From assembly GCA_031291335.1 (NCBI GenBank), contig JARLJF010000145.1:33596-97595 (forward strand): a stretch of DNA of 64,000 nt, written 5' to 3'. The notes under the pieces are model-generated. The model ran no database searches and was not told where the DNA came from. It saw only the letters and a program-made list of their open reading frames with translations. A program made the position numbers and the translations under genes. This DNA comes from Pandoraea sp. Lineage in GTDB: Bacteria > Pseudomonadota > Gammaproteobacteria > Burkholderiales > Burkholderiaceae. Below, in pieces: positions 49,077-58,219 of this stretch. The stretch's first letter is position 1. Every line of letters begins with the position of its first letter.

Positions 49077-50852
49077 TTAGAACGTCCGCGCCTTGGGCGG
49101 AACCGAGTCGACGGTCAGCGGCTTCAACTGCACCGGCTTGTAATCCAGACGGTTGCCTTCGGTGAAGAACAGCGAATGGCGCATCCAGTTGGCGTCGTCG
49201 CGCTCCGGATAGTCGCTATGCGCGTGCGCCCCACGGCTTTCCTTGCGGGCTTCGGCAGCGATCATGGTGGCCTTGGCCACTTCAATCAGGTTGTCGACTT
49301 CCAGCGCTTCCATACGCGCCGTGTTGAACACCTTCGACTTGTCCTTCAGGTGGACGTGCGACACGCGCTCGGCCACTTGCTTGATCTCGTCCACGCCTTC
49401 CTTGAGCAGATCCGAGGTACGGAACACGCCAGCGTGCTTCTGCATCGTTGCGCGGATATCGTTGGCGATGTCCTGTGCGTACTCGCCCGAGCTGGAGGCT
49501 TCCAGACGGCCCAGACGCGCCAGTGCGTTCTCGCCGGCATCGGCGGGCAGCGGCTTGTGGTCGCCGTGGTTCTTCACGAAGTCGACGATGTGGTTGCCGG
49601 CCGCGCGGCCGAACACCACCAGGTCGAGCAGCGAGTTCGTGCCCAGACGGTTCGCACCGTGGACCGACACGCACGAGCATTCGCCCACAGCGTAGAAACC
49701 GTTGACGGGGACCGACGAGCCGTCCTTCTGCAGGACGACCTGACCGTTGTAGTTCGTCGGAATACCGCCCATCTGGTAGTGAATGGTCGGCACGACCGGG
49801 ATCGGTTCCTTGATCGCGTCGACGTTCGCAAACTTCAGTGCGATTTCGCGAATCGACGGCAGGCGCTTCATGATCGTCTCGGCACCGATGTGCGAGAGGT
49901 CGAGCAGCACGTAGTCGCCGTTCGGGCCGCAACCACGGCCTTCCTTGATTTCCTGGTCCATCGAACGCGACACGAAGTCACGCGGCGCCAGATCCTTCAG
50001 CGTCGGGGCATAGCGCTCCATGAAGCGCTCGCCGTTCGAGTTGCGCAGAATACCGCCTTCGCCGCGCACACCTTCGGTGATCAGCACGCCCGCGCCGGCC
50101 ACGCCGGTCGGGTGGAATTGCCAGAATTCCATGTCTTCGAGCGGAATGCCCGCACGCGCGGCCATCCCCAGACCGTCACCGGTATTGATGAACGCGTTGG
50201 TCGAAGCGGCGTACACACGGCCGGCACCGCCGGTCGCGAACAACGTGCACTTGGCTTCGAGCAGGTAGACGTCGCCGGTTTCGAGTTCCAGCGCCGACAC
50301 GCCGAGGACATCGCCCTCTTCGTTGCGGATCAGATCGAGCGCCATCCACTCCACGAAGAAGTGCGTCTTGGCTGCCACGTTCTGCTGATACAGCGTGTGC
50401 AGCAGCGCGTGACCGGTACGGTCAGCCGCCGCGCAAGCGCGCTGAACAGGCTTCTCGCCGTAGTTGGCCGTGTGGCCACCGAACGGGCGCTGGTAAATCG
50501 TGCCGTCCGGGTTACGGTCGAACGGCATGCCGAAGTGTTCCAGTTCGTAGACGGCGTTCGGTGCCTGACGGCACATGAACTCGATCGCGTCCTGGTCGCC
50601 GAGCCAGTCGGAACCCTTGATCGTGTCGTAGAAGTGGTAATGCCAGTTGTCTTCGCTCATGTTGCCAAGCGAAGCGCCAATGCCGCCCTGAGCGGCGACG
50701 GTATGCGAACGGGTGGGGAACACCTTGGACAGCACGGCGACCGACAGACCGGCCTTGGCCAGTTGCAGCGAAGCGCGCATGCCCGAACCACCTGCGCCCA
50801 CGATGACTACGTCAAAGCGGCGGCGCGGCAGCGAATTTTTAATTGCAGCCAT
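49077..50852 (-). CDS. sdhA: Succinate dehydrogenase flavoprotein subunit
   Basis: Catalytic subunit that oxidises succinate to fumarate. The FAD dinucleotide-binding loop is VVIVGAGGSGMRASLQLA. The covalent-FAD His is in PTRSHTVAAQGGIGASLGN. GANRLGTNSLLDLVVFGRAA and the C-terminal HAHSDYPERDDANWMRH complete the family pattern. 591 residues. The start lies three bases after the sdhD stop and has GGAGAG upstream. Confidence 0.97.
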   Translation of the reverse strand: MAAIKNSLPRRRFDVVIVGAGGSGMRASLQLAKAGLSVAVLSKVFPTRSHTVAAQGGIGASLGNMSEDNWHYHFYDTIKGSDWLGDQDAIEFMCRQAPNAVYELEHFGMPFDRNPDGTIYQRPFGGHTANYGEKPVQRACAAADRTGHALLHTLYQQNVAAKTHFFVEWMALDLIRNEEGDVLGVSALELETGDVYLLEAKCTLFATGGAGRVYAASTNAFINTGDGLGMAARAGIPLEDMEFWQFHPTGVAGAGVLITEGVRGEGGILRNSNGERFMERYAPTLKDLAPRDFVSRSMDQEIKEGRGCGPNGDYVLLDLSHIGAETIMKRLPSIREIALKFANVDAIKEPIPVVPTIHYQMGGIPTNYNGQVVLQKDGSSVPVNGFYAVGECSCVSVHGANRLGTNSLLDLVVFGRAAGNHIVDFVKNHGDHKPLPADAGENALARLGRLEASSSGEYAQDIANDIRATMQKHAGVFRTSDLLKEGVDEIKQVAERVSHVHLKDKSKVFNTARMEALEVDNLIEVAKATMIAAEARKESRGAHAHSDYPERDDANWMRHSLFFTEGNRLDYKPVQLKPLTVDSVPPKARTF

Positions 50853-50855
50853 TCT

Positions 50856-51221
50856 TTACACTCTCCACAGAATCTGTGCGGCATAGCCGGCACAAGCCAG
50901 CAGCCAGACGATCGTCAGCGCGTACAGCGCCAGTCGCACACCGACGGGCTTGACGTAGTCCATCCAGATGTCGCGAATGCCGACCCACGCGTGATAGAAC
51001 AACGCGAGCAGCGTCACGAACGTGGCCAACTTCATCCACTGATGCGCGAAGATGCCGGCCCAGCCTTCGTAGGAGAAATCCTTGGCGGTGAAGAACCACA
51101 CCAGAAGGATCACGGTGTACACGGCCATGATGACCGCGGTCATACGTTGCGCAATCCAGTCGCGCAAACCGTAATGTGCGCCGACGACGAGGCGCTTCGA
51201 ACCGATATTGTTCTGTGCCAT
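50856..51221 (-). CDS. sdhD: Succinate dehydrogenase membrane anchor subunit
   Basis: 121 residues, three transmembrane helices (TAVIMAVYTVILLVWFF, MKLATFVTLLALFYHAWVGI, LALYALTIVWLLACAGYAAQ). HAWVGIRDIWMDYVKPVGVR carries the haem His and quinone-site Asp region. It starts one base after the sdhC stop. Confidence 0.94.
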   Translation of the reverse strand: MAQNNIGSKRLVVGAHYGLRDWIAQRMTAVIMAVYTVILLVWFFTAKDFSYEGWAGIFAHQWMKLATFVTLLALFYHAWVGIRDIWMDYVKPVGVRLALYALTIVWLLACAGYAAQILWRV

Positions 51222-51222
51222 C

Positions 51223-51636
51223 TTAGAACGCTCCGAACAGCTTGAGGGCGACGGCCAGCGTCAGCACCAGCGACACGGCCAGAACGACCACTGCCGAATT
51301 CTTACCGCCTTCCTTGCTCACTGCGTCGTGATTGAAGTCCATGCGCAGATGGCGCAAGCCAGCGCAGAAGTGGTGCAGGAAGCCCCACGACAGTGCCAGG
51401 ATGACGAGTTTGACAAACCAGTTGGAGGCGATGCTTCGCAGAACGTCGAAGCTGAGTTCCGACGTGAGGCTCTGTTCGAACAAATAAAGTGCGAACGGCA
51501 ACAGAAGGAACAAGATCACACCGCTAATACGGTGCAGAATGGAAACGATACCAGCCGGCGGGAGACGGTACGAGACAATCTGTCCGATACCGATATTCCT
51601 GTAGACTGGCCGCTCTTTTTTTACCACTTCAGCCAT
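51223..51636 (-). CDS. sdhC: Succinate dehydrogenase cytochrome b556 subunit
   Basis: 137 residues from MAEVVKKERPVYRNIGIGQI. RLPPAGIVSILHRISGVILF is the SdhC signature with the haem-side Ser/Arg/His, and GFLHHFCAGLRHLRMDF carries the haem His. Three membrane helices. An ATG four codons upstream is possible. First gene of the operon; two possible -10 hexamers lie 32-50 bases before it. Confidence 0.94.
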   Translation of the reverse strand: MAEVVKKERPVYRNIGIGQIVSYRLPPAGIVSILHRISGVILFLLLPFALYLFEQSLTSELSFDVLRSIASNWFVKLVILALSWGFLHHFCAGLRHLRMDFNHDAVSKEGGKNSAVVVLAVSLVLTLAVALKLFGAF

Positions 51637-51667
51637 GCTAGACCCCATGTAGTTACATCAGCTCCGG

Positions 51668-51708
51668 ATTTTAGCGCCGATTCTAGTGCGTTGCACCATA
51701 CCGGTTCC
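51668..51708 (-). promoter_or_regulatory. Candidate sdh operon promoter region
   Basis: Minus strand: TAGAAT (51685-51680) and TAAAAT (51673-51668) as alternative -10s. TTGGAA about 19 bases before the first is a possible -35. Confidence 0.4.
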
Positions 51709-51821
51709 AATGCTCCGGAAATTCCTGCCAACGGCGCACGACACGCCGCCCCTCATGCCTAGACTTTCAGGCACTCGCCGACCACGACGCCGGCTCGCCC
51801 CTGGGAAGTCGCCCTGCCCTC

Positions 51822-52664
51822 TCAACTCAATTCGTTCTGGTAATGATGTTCCGTGGTGACGTACCAGCCCCGGCGCACTTCCACCGGTTTGTCCCCGTAG
51901 GTGTAGGAAACTCGCTCCACACTCAACAGCGGGAACCCCTTCGGCACATTGAGCAGATCCGCAGTCATGTCGTCTGCGGCCACAGCGCGGACTTTTTCCA
52001 CGGCGCGGATCATGCGGGTACCGAATTCGTCTTCGAACAGGCCGTACATCGGCCCCTTGTATTCATTGAGCCGCTCTGCCGTCAATCCACGGAACAGCGC
52101 GCCCGGCAGCCAGATTTCGTCGAGCACCGTCGGACGGTCCGAGAAATCCATCATGCGGCGAATAAGAATGACGCCATCACCGGCACGCAGATCGAGCTGA
52201 CGTGCGATTTCCGCCGGTGCGCGCATACGGCGGCACTCGATCAGACGACTAGGCGGGTGATGGGGTTCGCCCGAATCGGGCGCAAGACGCAAAAACCGGA
52301 ATTGCACCCGGTCTTCATGGTGAGTCGCAACGAACGTGCCGCGCCCCTGACGGCGCACCAGCAGATTCTCGGCGGCAAGCTCATCGATGGCTTTGCGCAC
52401 CGTTCCCTGACTCACCTTATAGCGGGCGGCCAGATCGACTTCACTGGGAATGATTTCGCCGGGCTTCCATTCACCGGCTTGCAGGCTCTGGGTAATGAGC
52501 CCCTTGATCTGCTGGTACAGCGGGCTGAAGGTCGGCGACGCTCCTGCGGAAGCCGTACTCTGCGGGGCCTGAGCGGCCGGTGCGGCGTCGCGCGTGCTGT
52601 CCTGTCGCTGCGGGGCATCGACAGGCGGCGTAGTGTTGGATGTGTCGCGAACATTCGCATTCAT
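51822..52664 (-). CDS. GntR-family (HutC/UTRA) transcriptional regulator
   Basis: 280 residues. An N-terminal Ala/Gln/Pro-rich stretch of about 45 residues is followed by the winged helix of GntR (FSPLYQQIKGLITQSLQAGE, IIPSEVDLAARYKVSQGTVR, AIDELAAENLLVRRQGRGTF) and a UTRA effector domain (LSVERVSYTYGDKPVEVRRG, YVTTEHHYQNELS). It is divergent from mdh, next to the sdh operon. A perfect 20-bp palindrome 57 bases before its start is the likely operator. The effector may be a TCA-related acid, but that is inferred only from context. Confidence 0.9.
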   Translation of the reverse strand: MNANVRDTSNTTPPVDAPQRQDSTRDAAPAAQAPQSTASAGASPTFSPLYQQIKGLITQSLQAGEWKPGEIIPSEVDLAARYKVSQGTVRKAIDELAAENLLVRRQGRGTFVATHHEDRVQFRFLRLAPDSGEPHHPPSRLIECRRMRAPAEIARQLDLRAGDGVILIRRMMDFSDRPTVLDEIWLPGALFRGLTAERLNEYKGPMYGLFEDEFGTRMIRAVEKVRAVAADDMTADLLNVPKGFPLLSVERVSYTYGDKPVEVRRGWYVTTEHHYQNELS

Positions 52665-52720
52665 GGCGGCGATTTGACCACAAATCAAGGCCTTCGTCCA
52701 TCGAATAACAGCAATAATCC

Positions 52721-52740
52721 TATGTCTTATATAAGACATA
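52721..52740. promoter_or_regulatory. Perfect 20-bp palindrome, probable GntR operator
   Basis: TATGTCTTATATAAGACATA, fully self-complementary, in the gntR-mdh divergent region. It ends 8 bases before the -35 of the mdh promoter. Confidence 0.75.
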
Positions 52741-52748
52741 AGATAGAG

Positions 52749-52777
52749 TTGACATTCGTTGTGACGGCTCCTACACT
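52749..52777 (+). promoter_or_regulatory. Near-consensus mdh promoter
   Basis: TTGACA (consensus), 17-base spacer, TACACT. Predicted start near 52785, giving an mdh leader of about 220 bases. Confidence 0.7.
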
Positions 52778-53006
52778 GACGCGGGCTAACAGGGGCCTGC
52801 AGCCGCAGCACGGCAATCATATAAGAGAGCCTGGTGCTTCGCACTCATCGACGGCAGCACACCCCGCAGCCCGCAAGCTTCCGTAGGTCAAGGAATTTTA
52901 GAAGCTTCATGTGACGCGGCGCTGTCAGCCTGGCAAAAAAAAGCCACCCGGACGGCGAGCTTACCTTAAGCTTCGCAGGAATTTGTACACGTCTGGAGAG
53001 ATTCTC

Positions 53007-53990
53007 ATGGCAAAACCCGCAATGCGTGTCGCCGTCACCGGCGCCGCTGGCCAAATCGGCTACTCCCTGCTGTTCCGCATCGCCAATGGCGACATGCTCG
53101 GCAAGGATCAGCCCGTCATCCTGCAACTGCTCGACCTCCCGCAAGCTCAAGCCGCCGTCAAGGGCGTCGTGATGGAGCTGGAAGACTGCGCATTCCCGCT
53201 GCTCGCCGGCGTGGTCGTGACCGACGACCCGAAGGTCGCCTTCAAGGATGCCGACGTCGCCCTGCTGGTTGGTGCCCGTCCGCGCTCGAAGGGCATGGAG
53301 CGCAAGGATCTGCTCGAAGCCAACGGCGCAATCTTCACGGTGCAAGGCAAGGCCCTAGACGAAGTCGCCAAGCGCGACGTCAAGGTGCTGGTCGTTGGCA
53401 ACCCGGCCAACACCAATGCCTACATCGCCATGAAGTCGGCCCCGAATCTGCCGAAGGAAAACTTCACCGCGATGCTGCGTCTGGATCACAACCGTGCCCT
53501 GTCGCAAATCGCCGCCAAGACCGGCAAGCCGGTCGCCAGCATCGAAAAGCTGGCCGTGTGGGGCAACCACTCGCCGACGATGTACGCCGACTACCGTTTC
53601 GCCACGATCGACGGCCAGAACGTGAAGTCGCTGATCAACGACGACGTGTGGAACAACGACGTGTTCCTGCCGACCGTTGGCAAGCGCGGCGCCGCCATCA
53701 TCGAAGCCCGTGGTCTGTCGTCGGCCGCTTCGGCTGCCAACGCTGCCATCGACCACATCCATGACTGGGTGCTGGGCACGAACGGCAAGTGGGTCACGAT
53801 GGGTATCCCGTCGGACGGCTCGTACGGCATTCCGCAAGACGTGATCTATGGCGTGCCGGTGACCTGCGAAAACGGTAAATATAAGCGCGTGGAAGGCCTC
53901 GAAATCGACGCCTACTCGCGTGAAAAGATGAACATCACGCTGAACGAACTCGAAGAAGAGCGCGCCGGCGTGGCACATCTGCTGGGCTAA
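53007..53990 (+). CDS. mdh: Malate dehydrogenase
   Basis: NAD-dependent malate-oxaloacetate interconversion. [20 protein letters not shown] is the NAD fold start, [20 protein letters not shown] the mobile substrate loop, and [20 protein letters not shown] contains the catalytic His. 327 residues, the longer cytosolic-like class usual in beta-proteobacteria. GGAGAG precedes the ATG at 53007. The frame is open upstream to 52911 but without a credible start. Confidence 0.97.
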   Translation: MAKPAMRVAVTGAAGQIGYSLLFRIANGDMLGKDQPVILQLLDLPQAQAAVKGVVMELEDCAFPLLAGVVVTDDPKVAFKDADVALLVGARPRSKGMERKDLLEANGAIFTVQGKALDEVAKRDVKVLVVGNPANTNAYIAMKSAPNLPKENFTAMLRLDHNRALSQIAAKTGKPVASIEKLAVWGNHSPTMYADYRFATIDGQNVKSLINDDVWNNDVFLPTVGKRGAAIIEARGLSSAASAANAAIDHIHDWVLGTNGKWVTMGIPSDGSYGIPQDVIYGVPVTCENGKYKRVEGLEIDAYSREKMNITLNELEEERAGVAHLLG

Positions 53991-54006
53991 TCCCCCGGGG
54001 ACTCGG

Positions 54007-54037
54007 CCCCTTGCGACGCCAAAAGCGTCGCAAGGGG
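54007..54037 (+). terminator. Strong hairpin after mdh
   Basis: 13 perfect pairs CCCCTTGCGACGC/GCGTCGCAAGGGG with a CAAAA loop, 17 bases after the mdh stop. No T-run follows. Confidence 0.55.
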
Positions 54038-54601
54038 TCGAAACTGCGCCGGCGGCTTACCCCCAGTGCCGGCGCAACCACCCCGAAAGAGGGAACGTTT
54101 CCCGCAGTCATCGTGTCGACCAGAGCAATGAACGAAGTGACGACATTTTGCGCAGAAGACCGCGCCGTCTATCGCGCTATGACCCTGGCAACGCCCCAAG
54201 CAATACCCAGAATACCGAGCGACTTCTTGGCCAAGCGAATGCAACGCCTCTCTGCCGCACAAAACGCACCGTACCGGGCGACCGGCGTGTGCGTGGTGCC
54301 TGCGGCGACCGTGCAATGCAGCATTTCACGCCCCACTCAGCGTTTGCTTCGCCAAGTCTCCCGCCCGGTGCGCATCATGACCGTCCTGCACGACGGCGAC
54401 ATGAGTCCGCGCACTCCGATCCGGCCTGATGCCGAATTCCGCACCGCAACACATCATCCAGCGACGCCGGTTCATACCGCCGCCGCCCACGGTGCTTGGC
54501 TGAAAGGAATTGAAAAAATTTGTATGGTGACGCCGAACGACGCAGACTTCGTACGATAATCTGCGCTTTTGTCGCTCTCACCCATTGTTTGGAGGTTCAC
54601 C
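54038..54601. other. 564-base gap between mdh and the MliC-like gene
   Basis: Open frames exist on both strands but none has a ribosome-binding site, family resemblance or consistent codon pattern. The last 100 bases are A/T-richer and include TTGAAA and a TACGATAAT stretch that may form the promoter of the next gene. Confidence 0.4.
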
Positions 54602-55087
54602 ATGAAAAAGCTTTGCCTGACCGCGTTGGTTGCCCTGTGTTCCGCCGCCATTGTGCCGGCCGCATTCGCCGCTGAGCCGGCCGCCACGACGGCCAAGAAG
54701 CCCGCGCCGAAGAAGAAGGCACCGGCCAAGAAGAAAGCGACGGTTGCCGCAGCACCGGCCCAACCGGATGAAGGCTCGGAGCAATGGAGCTGCAAGGAAA
54801 ACCAGAAGCTGTTCATCAAGGGCGACATGAAGCGTGACCAGGTCCTCACGATGTTCTGGGAAGGCCGTAACTACAAGCTGCCGCGTCAACAGACGACGAC
54901 TGGCGCTGACCGTTTCTACGACGCAGCAAGCGGCATGGACCTGGTCGTGATCCCGGCCAAGGCTATGCTGTTCACGCACCGCGATGGTGGCAGCCGTCTG
55001 GCGGACGAATGCATGACGCAAGCGATGGCGGAGCAGAACAAGCTCGCCCCGACCCAATCGGTCGAACTGATCAAGGTGACGAACTGA
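54602..55087 (+). CDS. Secreted MliC-like protein with Lys/Ala/Pro linker
   Basis: 161 residues. Signal peptide MKKLCLTALVALCSAAIV ending AFA-AE, then 25 residues of KKPAPKKKAPAKKKA type, then an 80-residue domain resembling the lysozyme inhibitor MliC/PliC: WSCKENQKLFIKGD, MFWEGRNYKLPRQQTTTGAD, AKAMLFTHRDGGSRLADEC. The two Cys that close the MliC barrel are in place. The Ser of the SxxGxxY active loop is Thr, and the usual Trp before the Lys is Val. No lipobox. GGAGG lies 8 bases before the ATG. Lysozyme inhibition is a hypothesis. Confidence 0.65.
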   Translation: MKKLCLTALVALCSAAIVPAAFAAEPAATTAKKPAPKKKAPAKKKATVAAAPAQPDEGSEQWSCKENQKLFIKGDMKRDQVLTMFWEGRNYKLPRQQTTTGADRFYDAASGMDLVVIPAKAMLFTHRDGGSRLADECMTQAMAEQNKLAPTQSVELIKVTN

Positions 55088-55194
55088 GGTTCGCCCGGTT
55101 GACTCCGACATCGATCGCATGACGCGCCAGCCGCTTTCCTGCCATAGCTTCAGTCATACCTGCAGTACCCGGTACGCCGGACACTCGGCGCACT

Positions 55195-55235
55195 GGCGTC
55201 GCAGCGGGCACCCTCGAGAGTGCCCCCGCGACGCC
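55195..55235 (+). repeat. Hairpin upstream of acnA
   Basis: GGCGTCGC and GGGCAC pair with GTGCCC and GCGACGCC around a small loop, 14 pairs in two stems. It lies 58 bases before acnA. It may end the upstream transcript or structure the acnA leader. Confidence 0.45.
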
Positions 55236-55293
55236 GCCCCCCGCTAATCGCATCACCACCGCTTCGTTTTTCTGTATCACTCAAGGAAAGATC

Positions 55294-58002
55294 ATGGCCC
55301 ACAACCTCCACAAAACGCTTAAAGAGTTCAAACTCAGCGGCGACAAGAAAGGCAAGTTCTACTCACTGCCCCAACTGGGCAAAGCCCTGGGTGTGAATGT
55401 CGAACGCCTGCCGGTGTCGATCCGTATCGTGCTCGAGTCCGTGCTGCGCAACTGCGACGGCAAGAAAGTGACCGAAGAGCACGTCAAGCAATTGGCTAAC
55501 TGGAAACCGACCGCCGATCGCGTAGACGAAATCCCGTTCGTCGTGGCACGCGTCGTGCTGCAGGATTTCACCGGTGTGCCGCTGCTGGCCGACCTGGCCG
55601 CCATGCGTAATGTCGCCGAGCGCCAGGGCAAGAACCCGAAGCGCATCGAGCCGCTCGTGCCGGTGGATCTGGTGGTTGACCACTCGGTCCAGATCGATCA
55701 CTTCCGCGAGAAGAAGGCGCTCGACCTGAACATGAAGCTGGAATTCCAGCGCAATAACGAGCGCTACCAGTTCATGAAGTGGGGTATGCAGGCGTTCGAC
55801 ACGTTCGGCGTCGTGCAACCGGGCTACGGCATCGTGCACCAGGTGAACCTGGAATATCTGGCGCGTGGCGTGCACAAGAAGGACAACGTGTTCTACCCGG
55901 ATACCCTGGTGGGTACCGACAGCCACACGACCATGATCAACGGTATCGGCGTGGTGGGCTGGGGTGTGGGCGGTATCGAAGCCGAAGCCGGCATGCTGGG
56001 TCAGCCGGTGTACTTCCTCACGCCTGACGTCGTCGGCGTGGAGCTGACGGGCCGTCTGCGCGAAGGCGTGACTGCCACCGATCTGGTGCTGACGATCACG
56101 GAAATGCTTCGCCGCGAGAAGGTCGTCGGCAAGTTCGTCGAATTCTTCGGCGAAGGCACCGCCAGCCTGGCGCTGCCGGACCGCGCCACCATCGCGAACA
56201 TGGCACCGGAATACGGCGCCACGATGGGCTTCTTCCCGGTCGACGAAAAGACGATCGACTACTTCAAGGGCACGGGTCGCACCAAGAGCGAAATCGACGC
56301 CTTCGAATCGTACTTCAAGGCCCAGAAGCTGTTCGGCATTCCGAAGACGAACGACATCGACTACACGAAGACGCTCACGCTGGATCTGGGTTCGGTTGCG
56401 CCGTCGCTGGCCGGTCCGAAGCGTCCGCAAGACCGTATCGAAATCGGTAACGTGAAGTCGACCTTCAAGGATCTGTTCACGAAGCCGGTGGCCGAGAACG
56501 GTTTCAACAAGACCGAAGCGCAATTCGACACGACCTACAAGACCGACAGCGGCCTCGACGTGAAGAACGGCGACGTGCTGATCGCTGCCATTACGTCGTG
56601 CACGAACACGTCCAACCCGAGCGTGCTGCTTGCTGCCGGTCTGCTGGCCAAGAAGGCCGTGGAAGCCGGCCTGAAGGTCGCACCGCACATCAAGACGTCG
56701 CTCGCCCCGGGAAGCCGCGTGGTGACCGAGTACCTCGAAGCAGCCGGCCTGCTGCCGTACCTCGAGAAGCTGGGCTTCGGCGTGACGGCCTACGGCTGCA
56801 CGACCTGTATCGGTAACGCTGGCGATCTGACGGCCGAACTCAACGACACGATCGTGAAGAACGATCTGGTCGCCTCTGCCGTGCTCTCGGGCAACCGTAA
56901 CTTCGAAGCGCGTATTCACCCGAACATCCGCGCCAACTTCCTGGCATCGCCCCCGCTGGTCGTGGCCTACGCCATCGCCGGCAATGTGACGCGCGACCTG
57001 ATGACCGAGCCGGTTGGCAAGGGCAAGGGCGGCCGCGAAATCTTCCTGGGCGACATCTGGCCGACCAGCGAAGAAATCCACAAGCTGATGAAGTTCGCGA
57101 TGAACGCGAAGGTCTTCAAGACCAACTACGACTCGGTCAAGGAACCGAGCCCGCTGTGGGCCAAGATCAAGGGCTCGAAGGGCCAGGTCTACGATTGGCC
57201 GACGTCGACGTACATCGCCGAACCGCCGTTCTTCGACGGCTTCTCGATGGACCCGAAGGTCGACATCGAGCCGATCCATGGCGCACGTGCGCTGGGCGTG
57301 TTTGGTGACTCGGTCACGACCGACCACATCAGCCCGGCCGGTTCGATCAAGGAAACGTCGCCGGCAGGCAAGTGGCTGCTGGAAAACGGCGTGCTCAAGG
57401 CCGACTTCAACAGCTACGGCTCGCGTCGTGGCAACCACGAAGTGATGATGCGCGGCACGTTCGCCAACGTCCGTATCAAGAACCTGATGATCCCGGCGAA
57501 GGACGACGGTTCGCGCGTTGAAGGCGGCCTGACGATTCACCAGCCGAGCGGCGAACAACTGTCGATCTATGACGCCGCCATGAAGTACGTCGGCGACAAC
57601 ACCCCGACGGTGGTGTTCGGTGGTGAAGAGTACGGCACGGGTTCGTCGCGTGACTGGGCAGCCAAGGGCACGCAACTGCTGGGCGTGAAGGCGGTCATCG
57701 CTCGTTCGTTCGAGCGTATCCACCGTTCGAACCTGGTCGGCATGGGCGTGCTGCCCCTGCAGTTCAAGGGCTCGGACAGCGCACAGTCGCTGGGCATCAC
57801 GGGCGAAGAGACGTTCGACATCGAAGGTCTGAGCGCCGACATCAAGCCGCAACAAGATGTCACGCTGGTGATCCATCGCAAGAACGGCGAAACGCAAAAG
57901 GTCGAAGTCCTGCTGCGTATCGACACGCCGATCGAAGTGGATTACTACAAGCACGGCGGTATCCTGCCGTTCGTGCTGCGTCAACTGCTCGCCGCTGCCT
58001 GA
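55294..58002 (+). CDS. acnA: Aconitate hydratase A
   Basis: Citrate-isocitrate isomerase of the AcnA/IRP1 class. [4Fe-4S] ligands lie in [19 protein letters not shown] and [18 protein letters not shown] [35 protein letters not shown] and the C-terminal [20 protein letters not shown] substrate loop are intact. 902 residues, standard for AcnA. AAGGAAAG precedes the ATG. It follows the MliC-like gene by 206 bases. IRP1-like proteins can bind RNA, but nothing here shows that. Confidence 0.95.
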   Translation: MAHNLHKTLKEFKLSGDKKGKFYSLPQLGKALGVNVERLPVSIRIVLESVLRNCDGKKVTEEHVKQLANWKPTADRVDEIPFVVARVVLQDFTGVPLLADLAAMRNVAERQGKNPKRIEPLVPVDLVVDHSVQIDHFREKKALDLNMKLEFQRNNERYQFMKWGMQAFDTFGVVQPGYGIVHQVNLEYLARGVHKKDNVFYPDTLVGTDSHTTMINGIGVVGWGVGGIEAEAGMLGQPVYFLTPDVVGVELTGRLREGVTATDLVLTITEMLRREKVVGKFVEFFGEGTASLALPDRATIANMAPEYGATMGFFPVDEKTIDYFKGTGRTKSEIDAFESYFKAQKLFGIPKTNDIDYTKTLTLDLGSVAPSLAGPKRPQDRIEIGNVKSTFKDLFTKPVAENGFNKTEAQFDTTYKTDSGLDVKNGDVLIAAITSCTNTSNPSVLLAAGLLAKKAVEAGLKVAPHIKTSLAPGSRVVTEYLEAAGLLPYLEKLGFGVTAYGCTTCIGNAGDLTAELNDTIVKNDLVASAVLSGNRNFEARIHPNIRANFLASPPLVVAYAIAGNVTRDLMTEPVGKGKGGREIFLGDIWPTSEEIHKLMKFAMNAKVFKTNYDSVKEPSPLWAKIKGSKGQVYDWPTSTYIAEPPFFDGFSMDPKVDIEPIHGARALGVFGDSVTTDHISPAGSIKETSPAGKWLLENGVLKADFNSYGSRRGNHEVMMRGTFANVRIKNLMIPAKDDGSRVEGGLTIHQPSGEQLSIYDAAMKYVGDNTPTVVFGGEEYGTGSSRDWAAKGTQLLGVKAVIARSFERIHRSNLVGMGVLPLQFKGSDSAQSLGITGEETFDIEGLSADIKPQQDVTLVIHRKNGETQKVEVLLRIDTPIEVDYYKHGGILPFVLRQLLAAA

Positions 58003-58060
58003 TTGGCGGTTCGGTAGTGACTCAAGCCGCCGGATGACGATCTGTCGTCCGGTGGCAAGC

Positions 58061-58089
58061 AAAACCCGGCCTCGCGCCGGGTTTTGTCG
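58061..58089 (+). terminator. acnA terminator
   Basis: AAAACCCGGC/GCCGGGTTTT, 10 pairs with a 5-base loop, followed by TTTTGTCGTTTT on the plus strand. Confidence 0.8.
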
Positions 58090-58219
58090 TTTTGGACCAT
58101 GCGCGCTCGCCGGGCCTCTTCCCCGACCTTGTCATGTCCGAAAATGACTAGCGCCACCCCCGCCTCGCGCGTAGAGTGACAGCCATGTTCTCCGCCCCCG
58201 CCCTGCCGGTCCCCCGCTC

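Noticed and set aside
54011..54559. 182-codon plus-strand frame in the gap after mdh
   Set aside because: Begins inside the mdh hairpin, has no Shine-Dalgarno and resembles no protein that I know.
55363..58062. 899-codon open frame antisense to acnA
   Set aside because: Mirror of the acnA reading frame in high-GC DNA; composition and lack of motifs show it is not a gene.
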